From: Rhabditophanes sp. KR3021
Taxonomy: Eukaryota > Nematoda > Chromadorea > Rhabditida > Alloionematidae
Length of the DNA stretch: 64,000 bases
Direction of reading: 5' to 3'
NCBI GenBank assembly: GCA_963281155.1
Contig: CAUJLY010000001.1
Span: 7,626,001 to 7,690,000 of the forward strand
Shown here: positions 1-11,847 of the stretch, piece after piece
How positions within the stretch are numbered: the first letter of the stretch is position 1
How the letters are laid out: each line of letters starts with the position of its first letter
Notes under the pieces: generated by a model
Databases searched by the model: none
The model's input: the letters and a program-made list of their open reading frames with translations, nothing else
What the model was told of the DNA's origin: nothing
Made by a program: the position numbers and the translations under genes

Positions 1-409
1 CCTAGAAAGTCATAATAAGAAGTTAAAACCTGAAGTTGATTTTGTTTAATAGAAAGTAGCTAATTTTTTACATCACTTACAATGCTTCGATTAAAATTTA
101 TTTAAAAATACTTAAAGAGATTATATTAAAATTTTATTTTTAGTTTATTACGAATTTACTTATACTAAATTCGGCCAATGGCGTGTCATCCATTAGCTTG
201 AAAAGAGTGTAGAGTCATTACCACGTTTCATCCATTTCTGTCATGAAGAAAATTGAACCTACTGAAGAAAGGTCCTCACTGTTGCCAATAAGTCGCTCCT
301 GAGAAGGAAAAGGGAGCTGTTTCCTTGTACGGTGTTGTCTCAACACCGAATAAACAGAATAATATGTTATTCGCTCCTTCACACGGAGTTCCAATGAATC
401 ATATGTCAT
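1..409 (-). CDS. Unknown gene, 5' exon(s), runs off left edge
   Basis: An ATG at 409-407 opens 62 codons on the minus strand (MTYDSLELR...), with higher GC than its surroundings. The frame stays open to 222, where a GTAATG donor fits (the last codon is split TG|G). The matching acceptor TTTCTAG lies at 8-2, so the next exon would begin at base 1 and continue outside the window. The peptide is basic and polar, with no recognised motif. This split-codon fit between donor and acceptor is the only support. It could instead be a chance 63-codon ORF ending at 218. Confidence 0.3.
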
Positions 410-676
410 GTCCCTTCAATAAATAGTATGTAAATAATTTTTAGTGCATATTTCTTGTCAACTAATTATTCCCTGTACTTTAGAAAATATTTGAATTTTT
501 ATATAATAACTCTTACTCATGTTTTAATTTGCCTAATTTTACTTTTTTTGCGATATAAAGTATTTGATAATATGACATCTGAAAAAAGTGAATTGCTTTT
601 TGTACGTTATTTTTCAAGCTAGTAATAAACTCATGCAGTTCAGTAAATATAATTTATTTAAATACATACAATTAAT

Positions 677-1819
677 TTAGATTCTCTTTCTCTTGTAGTT
701 TCCAGAGGCATTTCCTCCTGGAACGCCTTGGTTGCGTTTTGGACAAGGGCAATAAGCAAGATCTTTTCCAACTGTTCCTTTCTCCCCATCTGGACCAACT
801 TCACCTTCTGGTCCATCAAAGCCGTTTTGACCTTTCTCCCCTGATGGTCCTGGAGCTCCTGGTTTTCCTGGTAATCCAACTTCTCCTGGGGCTCCAACAT
901 CTCCTTCTGGTCCTGTAGCTCCAGTATCCCCCTTAGGTCCTGGACGACCGACAGGCTTCTCTGCATTAGCACCTGGCTCTCCTCTTTCTCCGCGTGGCCC
1001 TGGGGCTCCAACAGGTCCAGTTTCTCCATCAGCACCTATAGCAAGCTTTGATTAAATGCAAACACAACCGAAACATACCTGGACCACCTGGGTAACCGTC
1101 AAGTCCACGACGACCATCTCTTCCTTTCAATCCACGGTTTCCTCTCTTACCAGCGCTTCCAGTTGGGCCATTGGTTCCTGGAGGTCCGGTGGGGCAGCTG
1201 AAAATAATTTATATATGGGTTATTATAAAAGTGTCTTACTTGAAACATCCGGTTGGTGGAGTTTGCTCGATATCTTCAGCGTCTTGTCCTGGAATTCCGT
1301 TCTTCCCATCTTGCCCATCTTTTCCTGGTAATCCCTTTTCTCCCTTTGGCCCATCTGGTCCCTTTGGACACTTGTTGACAGCGGTTGAACAACTACAACT
1401 TGGCTGAGGTCCGTTTCCATTGCTACCGCCTGGGAATGATGGAGTTCCTGGAACTTGCCCTCCTGGGAAAGAAGGATTGGGTTGATTTGGAAATGCAGGA
1501 TTGGCTGGGTTGAGTGGTGTTGGCATGGTTTGAGTAGCTCCGTAGCCTCCGTAAGATTGTCTTCTGATTCTGTTTGAAGCAGTTGCACCACCCATGCTTA
1601 CCATGTTTTTCCAGATATCATCAGTAATTGCCTAAGAATAAGTATGAATAAATATGAGTTTAAATAACTTTATATTACTTTGAATGAATATATTTCATTG
1701 TCAATTTGGTTTCTTAAAGAAGAAACGTCATTGTGAACAGTAGCAATACCATAAAGGCACAAGACAACAGTTAATCCGCTGCAAATAAGTGCTCCGCAAG
1801 TAGCCTTTGTCAAAGTCAT
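677..1819 (-). CDS. Cuticle collagen
   Basis: Structural protein of the nematode cuticle, secreted by hypodermis. Four exons (1819-1679, 1631-1240, 1197-1079, 1035-677) give 336 residues; all introns are 42-47 bp with GT-AG ends. The N-terminus (1-47) holds one transmembrane/signal-anchor segment, followed by an RIRR furin-type cleavage site at about residue 70, where BLI-4-like proteases cut cuticle collagens. A Pro/Asn-rich spacer (PNQPNPSFPGG) comes next, then Gly-X-Y blocks separated by Cys pairs (CSC, GCFNC). A YCPCP Cys knot precedes a short basic tail ending KRKRI. The long out-of-frame ORFs here are alternative frames of the Gly-X-Y coding. Family membership is secure; orthology to a particular col/rol/sqt gene is not. 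Confidence 0.93.
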
Positions 1820-2355
1820 TTCTTACTGAATATGTATTTCACCATCAACGTTGCATTATATACAGACATAAGTCCCTCCCAACTCACTCTATCCTTCCCA
1901 AATTTATCCTATCTAACCTGATTAATTGATGTATCTTTATCTCACAAAAAATGATGCAAATTAATTGTCGAAAACAATACCAATTTTTTACTTTCACTGA
2001 TCCAAAATATATATAATGCATTAACTTTTACCTACCAAGTTGATACAAATAAATGCTGAGCTTGTTTTTAATGTATCCGGATATGTATCATTTTGTATAC
2101 ACCAATAATTTCGCAGTTGTTGCTAGGTAAAATTTGACGTGTCTTTCTCTTTATATTATCTAATTTGTACGACAAAAAAGAAGATCCCTTTTGGTATTTT
2201 TGTGGAATTTAAATGCTCAAGGCGCATTGTACCTATGATTTTAAATTAATTAAATTAAGTATTGTTTACAATTATTAAAAATATGTTGGTACACGTAGTT
2301 TTAAACGAAACAAATTTATAAGATGTAAATAAGGAAGAAAGGTTACAATAAGTTA
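1820..2355. promoter_or_regulatory. Collagen upstream region / Mi-2 3' flank
   Basis: No gene seen. Reading toward the collagen on the minus strand, a TATA-like TATATAATGC lies at about 1863-1850, some 30-45 bp before the ATG, so the collagen probably has a classical core promoter rather than a trans-spliced 5' end. The rest is AT-rich sequence with the 3' flank of the neighbouring minus-strand gene. Confidence 0.4.
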
Positions 2356-5300
2356 TTATGATTCCATGGCCTCTTCAACAACTGGGGCTTTGGAGATCGA
2401 GGCAAAGCGAGACTGTAAATTATACATTTTTGTTCCGAGTTCTTCGTTTTGGAAAGGTCCCGGTGGTGGTAGGACTGATTTTCCGGCAATGGCTTCATTC
2501 GTTTTAGTAGTCAATTTGACCATTATCTGTCTTTCTGACAGATGTAATCTTTCTGCAACTGGAGCCATCTTTGTAATTGTTGCAGGAATTCGAGAGCTGT
2601 CGTTATTTTTGATGTCACTGATGACATCATCTAATTGGTGCACAGCTTTCGTCATAATCAAATTCTTTTTTTTCTCCTTCTCATCATTTTTAGATGGGGA
2701 CGATTTATTTTCAGAATCCTGATCAACTGCTGCTTCAACAATCGCATTTTCTTTCTCCAATTGATTGACACGTCTCAATTGTTCTTCCACAATCAACGAT
2801 TGCTCAAGTAACTTGTACCTTCTCTTAAAGTAAGTCATTCTCCTTTCAGCACTCATCGTAGTTAAAGCATCAAAAGGTTTCTTTAGAATAAAGAATTTGG
2901 GATCGGAAAGGATTTCAGCGAATCTGCAATATCCGTGAATGCAGAAACCAGCTAATAGCCAATAATCATGTCGTCTATACCAGACTTCATATTCTTTGTC
3001 TGGCACAGCAAGTTCTTCTTCTTTTGCCCAGATGTAATGAAGTTCTGTGAAAGCTCCATCACAAATATTAAAGCTAAATTGCGGTCTTTCTTTTGAGTGT
3101 TCTGAGGAGACTTGGCTTCTTTCTCTGGGAATTGATTTGGCCTGGGAAGGTTCACGAATTGAATCATCGCCCATTGCTTCCTCCTTTACTTCAGAAACCA
3201 CACTTTCAGCGACTACATTTTCAGAAGCTAACACTTCAAGTTCAGGTTCATCCTTGACAATTGAACTTTCAACCTTGGCACTGGTTTGATCATCAACAGA
3301 AGTTCCATTCATATCTACATCAGTAACTGATGTAATATTTGTGATACTTGTGGCATCATTAACACCAGTCATATCAGTAACATCAGTCACATCTGTAACA
3401 CCAGTCACATCAGCAACACCGGTCATATCAGCAACACCAGTCGTATCAGTAACACTAGTCGCATCGGCGTTCATATCAACAGTTTTCTCCACAATTTGAG
3501 ATCCTTCCCGACTTTGATTCTGAGAGTCTTTATTAAGCAAATTGGCAGCCTTGTTATCAGCATCGATCTGTTCCTTGATTTCAGGCATTGACCATTCACC
3601 ATTTAAAGCTTCAAATTCTTGTACTTTTCTCCTGATTAAAGCCATAATTCCGATTCGCCCCAACAAATGTGATCTACTCAGACCTTCACGAGGAACACCG
3701 TCATTATAAGCTTCAACGTGCTCATTTGCTGGTTCGCATAAGTGTCTCATGAACAAAGAGGCGTAAGCTTTGTATGCAGAGTCTGATTTCGACTTCAAAT
3801 CACGGACAAGCCATTGAGATTGGTAAGCATCTACTGGCGGCATTCCCCATCTCATTGCAGCTTTGTAGAAAGCTTTTCTTTGTCTGGGATTGAATCCAAG
3901 AACTTCTAATTGGCCATTGACTTTACTTAAGAGTGGAGGCAATTGATCACTGATGCTTCTAACTTTTTTAGATTTATCTAGATTGATGGATCCAGTTTGA
4001 GAACCCTCCTCGTCTGAACCATCACTTTCTTCACTAAAGCTTTCGGAATAATCAGCGTCAGCTTCGGCATCTGCTTCATTATTTTGTTGCCATCCTTTGG
4101 TAACAGTGTTAGTGGCATAATTAATTTGTTTTCTGACTCTTTTACCTTTACCGAGGTTTTGCAATTCAGTTTCTTTGTCATGCTCAAAGTGATGCCTAAG
4201 AAGTTTCTCCCAGTAGTCAGTATTACCTTCTTGGCCCTTGTTAGTGATTACTTCTCTTTCTTCTTCCTCCTCTTCCTCGACTTCCTTTGTAAGATAGTTG
4301 GCCACTTTGAAGGTATTCAAATACTCATCAGACCAATCCTTCTTGTCTTCGATCTTTTCTTCTGGATTAAAGGCTTTTCTCTCCAAAATTGAATCAATCG
4401 CCTTATCATCCCAAACAATAGCCAAATCATTCTTAGCATCGTTATCTTCATTCGCATCATCTTTAAATAGCTCTTCTGTCCCCCATCGCAAAACATCGTC
4501 AAGTTCAGTCTTTGACATGGAAGGTCCTTTTTGACTGCCACTGGCTCGGACAACTAAATGAGTCAACAGCATCTTTTTCTTTGCAACTGATGTAATTCTT
4601 TCTTCGATAGAGTTTTTGGTCACAAAACGGTAAATCATGACGGTGTTCTTTTGTCCTAGCCTGTGAGCACGGGAGAAAGCTTGGATGTCATTGTGGGGAT
4701 TCCAGTCTGAGTCGTAGATAATGACTGTGTCGGCAGTAGCCAAATTGATTCCGAGACCTCCAGCCCGAGTACTAACAAAATGAATTAATATAATAAATGG
4801 ATGGCTAATATTGTAACTTACCTTAGCAAAAAGATGAACTGTTTAGCTCCTTTCTTGTTGAATCTATCAATAGCTTCTTGTCTCAACTTTCCGGTAATAG
4901 ACCCATCAATCCTCTCATAGATATATCCCTCGCCTTCGCAAAAGTCCTCCAAAATGTCAAGCATCCTCGTCATTTGAGAAAAGATCAGGACTCTATTCCC
5001 CTGATCAAACAACTTTCTCAACATCTTTTGCAAGACAATCAACTTTCCAGATGTTCTGACTAATCCATTCAACTCGTACATTCCATTCTGAGCCCGAGGA
5101 GCTTCAAGAGAAGCTTTCAAGAAGAGATAAGGATGATTGCAGCATTTCTTCAATTCCATCAGAATATTCAGCAAAGAAGATGAGGCTCCCGAGTTCTTGA
5201 CATGCAAAGCTTCGAAATTTCTGGTCAAAACATTCTTATAATATTTTTTTTGATAAGCACAGAGGTTGATAGGAACGATGAGTTCACTTTTCGTTGGCAT

Positions 5301-8005
5301 TCCAGTAAGTACATCTGCCTTTAATCTTCGCAGCATATGTGGTCCGAGAAGAGAATGCAATTTTTGGATTTGATCTTCCTTTGAGATTTCCGCAAACTCT
5401 TGGGTGAATTGCTCAAGTTCATTAAATGTTTCTGGACAAAGGAAATTCAATAAATGGAAAAGCTCTTCCAAATTATTCTGAAGCGGTGTTCCCGTCAGCA
5501 GGAGTCTATATTTGACACTATACTCACTCAAATTCTTGAAAAACAAAGATTCATTATTCTTCAACCTATGAGCCTCATCCACAACCAAAGCTCCCCACTT
5601 GACGGAAGACAAAATAGCTTTATCCAGATTAATTTGTTCGTAAGAAGTCAGCAAGACGTGGAACTTGATATTCTTGTTACTTCTCATCTTACTGGCCTTA
5701 CTACTATTACCAATATCATTTTCATCAAAGGAAAATTCATGCTTTCTTAATACAGCTTTGGCTTCTTGATGGCCGGCATAAGTGACACAGTAAAAATCTG
5801 GACACCAAAAGTGAGCTTCTCTTTCCCAATTAAGTAAAGTTGAAAGTGGAGCAGCAACCAAAAATGGACCTTCGCATGCACCTTCTTTGTAAAGAGAGTA
5901 AAGAAAAGTCATCGCCTGGACTGTTTTTCCCAGACCCATCTCGTCAGCCAGGATACTGTTTGTTTTATTGACGAAGCAATGTCTAAGCCAGTTGATTCCT
6001 TCCAATTGGTAAGGGTGAAGGTTTCCGCCAGTTTCATCCAAATAGTCGGGTTGGACTTCGTGTTTCTTTTTGATGTCGTAGATAATTTTTTTCTTTGGCG
6101 CAGCCTCTGGGCTCCCCTCTTTAGCTTTCTTTGCATCGATCTTTCTTCTAATGGCTTTCGGCATGTGTTCTCCTGTCATTCTTTCGCGATGGAGCCAATA
6201 CTTGAAGATTTCATCATCAAAGCCAGGAATGTCCAAATCATCTCTTTCCCAAGTTGAATGCTCGTAGGATAATTCGGACCACTTGATAAAATAATCGTAT
6301 TGTCCTTTACCTGGGCTTGAATGATTCAACACTCTTCCAACAACGAGCCAATCCTTCTTCACACCATACTTATAAAAGCGTTCATACAAGTTCAGCGGAT
6401 CATCTTTTTTCTTTCTTGTAACAGTTTCCCCATCTTCACCCTCTTCCATATCTTCTGGGTCATCCATTTCTTCAATTTCGTGTACTGGAGGTTGATCCAA
6501 ATCATACTTCCTAATAGTCTTTTGCTTGACAAGGGGAAAATGTGCTTCTATCAACAGTTCGGGAATCCACTCACAATGCCAGTAAGAATAAAATTTAAAT
6601 TTCATAAAATAAAACCTTTCTTTTCGCATGCCCATTGCCTTAGATGGCCTCAAATGCATAATCTCATTTCTCTTAGCCTCATTTTCAGGTTTCAAAGGAT
6701 CATAGGGTGGTAAATCACTTTTCTTCCATGGGTCAGGATACTTGGTCTCCACAATTTTCCACGACAAAACAGTCCAAGGTTCCTTTTCAGGTTTTGCAAT
6801 CGTACATCTTGGGCACACAAATTCTTCATCTCCAGGCAAAGTCTGGAGTGGGGGTGAAATGCAGTAAGCATGGTAAGAATACACACATGAATTGCAATAC
6901 AGCAAGTACTTATCCTCCTAAAAAGAGTATTATTCAGTGAACCAAATAAGTGAGTATATTTTAATATCAGATTCGCCTTTAAATCTCATTTTATACTTAT
7001 TTGTAACGTTTTGCCTTTGGTCCTTCGACAAATCATTTAATCCAAGGACCCTAATAAAAATGTTTACTTTAATTTCGCAAGTTTCCACAACTTATCAATC
7101 ATATCATTTAATTGAAAAGTATACAGAGAAACTTGCTTGTTTACAAGTTAATTCGTAAAGGTTTCTTTCATCACCTAAATAAAATTTCAAATACTCACCT
7201 TGCACACTTCACAACTTTTTCTGTGTTTGGCTATATCTTCCTTTTTAGCGAGTTTGTCTTCACAGGCCGGACACATCCAATCACCTTCTGGAGCCTCTTT
7301 TAATTTAGGTGTTAGACAGGATAAGTGGTAAGTTTGTGGACAAAAGTCACACAGCAGAAGCTCTCCGTCATTTTCACACTTTGTACAATAATCTTGATGG
7401 ATAATTTCTTCAGGCTTGTCTAGCTTAATTCTATTAGCTTCACGGACAGCTCTGTTATCCGCTATTTTCTTGTTCCTCTTGTGACGCAACTTTTCTCTCT
7501 CAGCTTCTTCATCATCTTGTTGTTTTTCGTGAGCTTCTAAAAACTGGTCGAATTCCTCATCGGACGGCTCTGCAACTACAGCCTTCTTGGATTTGCCTTT
7601 CACGGTCTCTTTCCCTTTACCTTGTTGCTTGTTAATGAATTGCATCGAAGCGAGATCTTGGAATTCCTTGAACATACCTGCAGACAAAGTACTTATCTTA
7701 TGAGCACTTGCATTCGGATTGGCATCCTGAATCTGGTCCTTGAATCTATTAATAAATTGGCGAGACGACGTGATATCAGACATATCCTCTGCCGAATATT
7801 TAATATCTGGGTTTTCTAAGTCCATATCGTCGCAAATCTCCTCAACAGTCTCTGGCCTTTTCTTTTTGACTACTTTTTTAGATTTAGAGGAGCTTTTTTT
7901 GGATTTGGACGGTTCGAAGGTATCGTCTCCGTCTGATTGACCATCAAGCTGCGAGTTGTTGTCGGGAGAGCCATCTGAAATACGGTCGTTTTCTTCTTCA
8001 GACAT
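2356..8005 (-). CDS. let-418: Mi-2/CHD-type chromatin remodelling ATPase (LET-418/CHD-3)
   Basis: ATP-dependent nucleosome remodeller of NuRD/MEC-type complexes, nuclear. Three exons (8005-7199, 6917-4822, 4771-2356) encode 1772 residues, close to LET-418/CHD-3/Mi-2 length. Order seen: acidic/Lys-Ser-rich N-terminus; PHD finger 1 at about 206-254 ([13 protein letters not shown]); PHD finger 2 at about 265-310, split by intron 1 ([13 protein letters not shown]); double chromodomains; SNF2 ATPase with motif I DEMGLGKT near 595 and a DEAH box near 728; helicase C with the Arg-rich motif split by intron 2; CHD C-terminal domains. The start follows a TTTTAG acceptor (8022-8019), so the mRNA is probably trans-spliced or has a 5'UTR intron. 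A Thr/Val/Asp tandem repeat sits near residues 1400-1450. I cannot separate let-418 from chd-3 orthology by eye. Confidence 0.95.
3318..3472 (-). repeat. In-frame 18-bp tandem repeat in Mi-2 coding region
   Basis: Imperfect 18-bp units (for example AACACCGGTCATATCAGC followed by AACACCAGTCGTATCAGT on the + strand) encode repeats of the type G-V-A-D-M-T and V-T-D. It lies in a low-conservation linker between the helicase and C-terminal domains, so it is probably a polymorphic coding minisatellite. Confidence 0.75.
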
Positions 8006-8817
8006 ACTTGAATTATATCTAAAATGAAATGAAGCCATTACACAGATGAAACAAAATAAATCAACTCGACAACATAAAAGACTCATAAACATGTAATGAA
8101 TAAACCATTTCCAAATGGCAATTACCATCTAAATTAAGTTTACCGCATTTGGGAAAGCCATATTGGGGAAACGTAATAATGCCACCATCATTCGTATATT
8201 GAGTCAAATAGAGAGTACAGCGATGACAATATAGCTGTGTAAATGTGCGCATAGTGTCATTTAATAATGTATAGTGCATCATTAAAGGGAAGAGAGTTGT
8301 GTGTAATGAAATGAGGTTTTATTCAGTGCGATCAAATGTAGCTGTGATTTGAGTCAACAAGTTTTGGTTAGACTTAGTATGGAAATATTCAATTAGATGG
8401 CGGGATTTAATGACGACATGCTTGGTTCAATAGGTTGTATTAGTGTATAGAAGAAATGTAAGGAACATTTAGGAAAGTACAAAAATTTAAAAAACTCCAC
8501 AAAAGCAATCGATGTAATCATAAATTAAAATTGTACCGAAAGGGAGATGCCATTAGTCTTGATTGGAAAAGAATAAACACTTTTTTGTGAATCTATGTCT
8601 GTCCAATTAAATAAATGTACTTTAGTTTACCTGTCTGAAGATTAAATGTGCAAAGGTACTTTTTAAATTAAACAAAGGTCATCCTAAACATCTCTGACAC
8701 CACCGCCAAAAGCTAATTATCTCGAAAGGAAATGCTTTGGTTGGGAGGGTGTGTCTTGATTAAAACATCCGCCAAGCAGTTTAAAATATTTGAAAGTTGG
8801 TTAGTTAAGTTGTTAGA
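8006..8817. promoter_or_regulatory. Divergent intergenic region Mi-2 / histone-fold gene
   Basis: 812 bp between two divergent genes. It holds the TTTTAG acceptor just upstream of the Mi-2 ATG (8022-8019) and presumably both promoters. No convincing extra exon; the minus ORF at 8061-8282 has no features of a real protein. Confidence 0.4.
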
Positions 8818-9436
8818 ATGGCTGAACAATTCCAAGATACTATGCCTATTTCTCAAATAGTAAATATTATGAAGAGAAAAGCTCCTAAAGCTGCTAATTT
8901 TTCGAAGGTAATTGGTAAATATTTGATTTGATTACATTTGTTTATAGGAATTCAAGGGTGCTATGGCTAAATCGGCTCAGTTATTTATTTATTATTTGAC
9001 TGCTACTGCTCAAGAGCATGCTCAAAAACATAAAAGAAAGAAGATTTTCATGGAAGATATTATTTTCGCTGCTAAGAGTCTTGAATTGGAGTCCTTGAAT
9101 TTGGAAATCGCTAACATCATTGAGAGAATGAGTTGGGCTGCTGAGGACAGAGGTAATGGTGCACAAATTGATGCAGAAAATGGCTCTGACGTTGACGAGT
9201 CCTCAAATAATGTCGATGTGCCAACTGAAGATGGCTCACAAGTAATTGAGTCGTCAACTGAGCCTGTCGAAGGTCAAGAATCAACAGCTGCCGATCAACA
9301 AGCCATCGAAGATGATGTAGCCGATGAACAAGCCACGGAAAATAATTGCAATCAATTGATGGAAGATGATGTGGCCGAATCTCCCGAACTAATGGAATAC
9401 CTCGACGAAATAGAATCTCTCCCATCCTCAAATTAA
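8818..9436 (+). CDS. Histone-fold protein, POLE3/CHRAC-like
   Basis: Two exons (8818-8907, 8948-9436; 40-bp intron) give 192 residues. Residues 8-85 form a histone fold of the CBF/NF-Y (H2B-like) type: PISQIVNIMKRKAP, then NFSKEFKGAMAKSAQLFI, then KRKKIFMEDIIFAAKSLEL. This resembles DNA polymerase epsilon subunit 3 (Dpb4/CHRAC17), which pairs with a second histone-fold subunit in the replicative polymerase and in CHRAC remodelling. The rest is a very acidic tail (about 100 residues of Asp/Glu/Gln/Ser). CHRAC1/Dpb3 or another NF-Y-like protein cannot be excluded. It is divergent from the Mi-2 remodeller, so both neighbours act on chromatin. Confidence 0.8.
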
Positions 9437-9709
9437 CCATGATTCACCCCCATCGAGTTGTAAAAAAGTTGCCTTGCCTTATTTTGATTGTACCATAAAT
9501 TGTCTTTTTATGTTAAATGCACCTCTCTTGAAGATTAAAAGTACGCATGTTTATTTTTATTATTATTCATAGAGCCTTTATTTATTTGTTTTCGATTTTA
9601 TTAGCACCTGCTATTTAGAAAATAAACAAGTGTCTATATTTGTTGGATTTTGACTAAACATCCAAAATGGGTATTTAAGAGACTTTCGTTCACTAAAGCA
9701 ACCCATATT

Positions 9710-11168
9710 ATGATGTGGTATTTAATTTGTTGGATTATTTGTTTGATGGAGTTGGGGCATTTCGAAGCTGATACGGATGGAAAGAATTTTGTTTTTTCGT
9801 TTCAGTATCCGATTGGAAGGGTTTTGGATGAGACTTTTCAGGCTTCAGTTGTCATCATTCCGTTAAAGGAAACCTCGGCCAGAGGGATTTCTTGTAAAAT
9901 TCATTATTCTGCTTTGGACAAAACAAGTAGATTGTTGCATATGGCTATTATTTCGGGTTATTATAATGAGGTACATTTTAAATTTATTTTATTAATCTAA
10001 TTTTAAATAGATTCCACTTAATACAAGTGATGTCGTCAGAAAATTTAAGTTTAATGGTAATTCTGTCCAACCAATAGATGATACAACAATTCGCATTGCA
10101 TGTGATGAAAATGTCAAAGTGATAGCGAAGATGATTGATATCAATTATGGGGATATCTTTCTTGTTCCCGAAACTTCAATGGCTGGAAAAGATTACATCG
10201 TTCAATTGCCTAATTCAATTGAATATGAAAATCATATTATCTCAATTTCATCAATCAAAGGTGATTTTAATGGTTTCAACTATGCAATTTATAAAAACGG
10301 ACATATCATTGAAAGTGGATCAAACGGAGGAAAAAATAATTCTTTAACTGATTTAATTATTATTTCTGATGTTGAAGTGCCTGCACAATATACAGTTGTT
10401 ATTAGTTCAGATAGGGAGGTGGTTTTAACGGTAATGTCACCTCAAATGAGTCCAAGTCTGGAGATTGGAAAATGCGAAAATGGAGAATGTGGTTCTGATT
10501 TAGGCATTTATATAGCTCAACCAAGTGCAAGTTTAAACTGTAATGCCTGGAAAACATTTGAAGAAAGAAAGATGATGGATTCTGAGTTTTCTGCAGTTTT
10601 AGCAATATCGCCACCTCTTAAAAAAGATTGTTCTTATCAATTTGGTTTGATTCATAAGAAATCAACTCAAGATATTATAGAAGACAATTCATTACTAGAA
10701 ACAATGGGTTTAAGAATAGATATGGAAGAAGATGAACAAATGTTCCTTTCATCCAAAGACGGAAGTTTCAAAACAGTTAGATTTGGTGGGATTCGAACTA
10801 ACTACACCAACAATTTAATTGGAAGTTTCATGCATTTTGTTCCTAGTATCAATGAATATATTACAGGAGAAACCATCTTTCACCTTCCTAATTATGAGTG
10901 TGTTCTCGAAGTTTATACAACCCTGGATACCTTCCTAAGTGATTGTTACTTTGACTCCGAAAAATTAGACTCCAAGCTAACTTCAGTTGATCATTTTGCT
11001 GATATTGAGGGAAATTACATCAAAATGATTCTTAATTTGCACGGTTATATTGGAATACACGACTTTTTTAGTCCAGGAAAGTACATTTCTTATGTAATTT
11101 GCAAGAATGTTGGCGGCCCAAATACTGCAATCGGCTACGTTACCGGCTTTGATAAAATTAAGGCTTGA
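9710..11168 (+). CDS. Secreted IgGFc-binding-domain protein
   Basis: Two exons (9710-9970, 10011-11168; 40-bp intron) give 472 residues. The N-terminus MMWYLICWIICLMELGHFEA reads as a signal peptide; the ATG at 9650 is in frame, but TATTTAAG at 9672-9679 looks like a TATA element, so I prefer 9710. The mature start (DGKNFVFSFQYP), repeated KDYIVQLP/YTVVISS-type beta strands and an FMHFVPS block resemble the IgGFc-binding N-terminal domain found expanded in nematode secreted proteins and in vertebrate FCGBP. Scattered Cys pairs (CENGEC, CVLE..CYFD) fit an extracellular protein. Function in nematodes is unknown. Assignment is from pattern memory only. Confidence 0.72.
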
Positions 11169-11398
11169 TTTTATCTAATTTGTAAATAAACTTTAAATTA
11201 AAGAACAAATTTATAACCTGATCTGAGGATAAACTTTATTTGAAAAATGTCATTTAAAAGGTTAGTATACGTCTTGTACCAATCGTTATTTCTTACGAAG
11301 ATATTAAACAAAGTTTAAAAAGCTTTAAAATTCCTTTCTAAAACAAGTTTATTTGTTGACTATCTCTAAACAACTTTATTTGCTGAATATCTCTAAGC

Positions 11399-11710
11399 AT
11401 GGCAACAATCGACGTCTCGAACACCGAAGTCTCTACAGCTATTGAAAACCCACTGGATCTCATTCGGCTAGCCCTAAACGAAAAAGTATTGGTTAAGATG
11501 CGTGCTGAACGTGAGATAGTCGGAACATTACATGCCTTCGACCAACATTTAAATATGATTCTTGCAGATGCCGAAGAAACAGTCACGATTACTGAAATCG
11601 AAGAGGATCAATTTGAGGAGGTTTATAAGCAAGAAAAAAGAACAATTCCTATGCTTTTTCTGAGAGGTGATTCGGTCATTTTGGTGTCACCCATTCTCAA
11701 GCCTAACTAA
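11399..11710 (+). CDS. lsm-3: U6 snRNA-associated Sm-like protein LSm3
   Basis: Single exon, 103 residues, the normal LSm3 length. The Sm fold is clear: Sm1 with NPLDLIRLALNEKVLVKMR and DQHLNMILADAEE, and Sm2 with FLRGDSVILVSP near 85-96. LSm3 is a ring subunit of LSm2-8 (U6 snRNP, splicing) and LSm1-7 (cytoplasmic mRNA decay). The stop lies 137 bp upstream of the next ATG on the same strand, with a TTTTAG acceptor in between, which suits a nematode operon with SL2-type trans-splicing of the downstream gene. Confidence 0.93.
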   Translation: MATIDVSNTEVSTAIENPLDLIRLALNEKVLVKMRAEREIVGTLHAFDQHLNMILADAEETVTITEIEEDQFEEVYKQEKRTIPMLFLRGDSVILVSPILKPN

Positions 11711-11847
11711 TTTTAAATGTGGTGTGTGTAATTAAAGTAAAATACTTTTTTGATATGAATTTGTTTTGTTAGGGGTTGATTCCCCGGTTTGCTATCTTTC
11801 ACTCGATTTTAACTTACTGTTTAATTCATTTTTTGATCGTTTTAGCG

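Noticed and set aside
658..1591. Two long minus ORFs (125 and 122 codons) in the collagen locus
   Set aside because: Out-of-frame readings of the Gly-X-Y exons; the true frame has Gly every third residue and joins through GT-AG introns.
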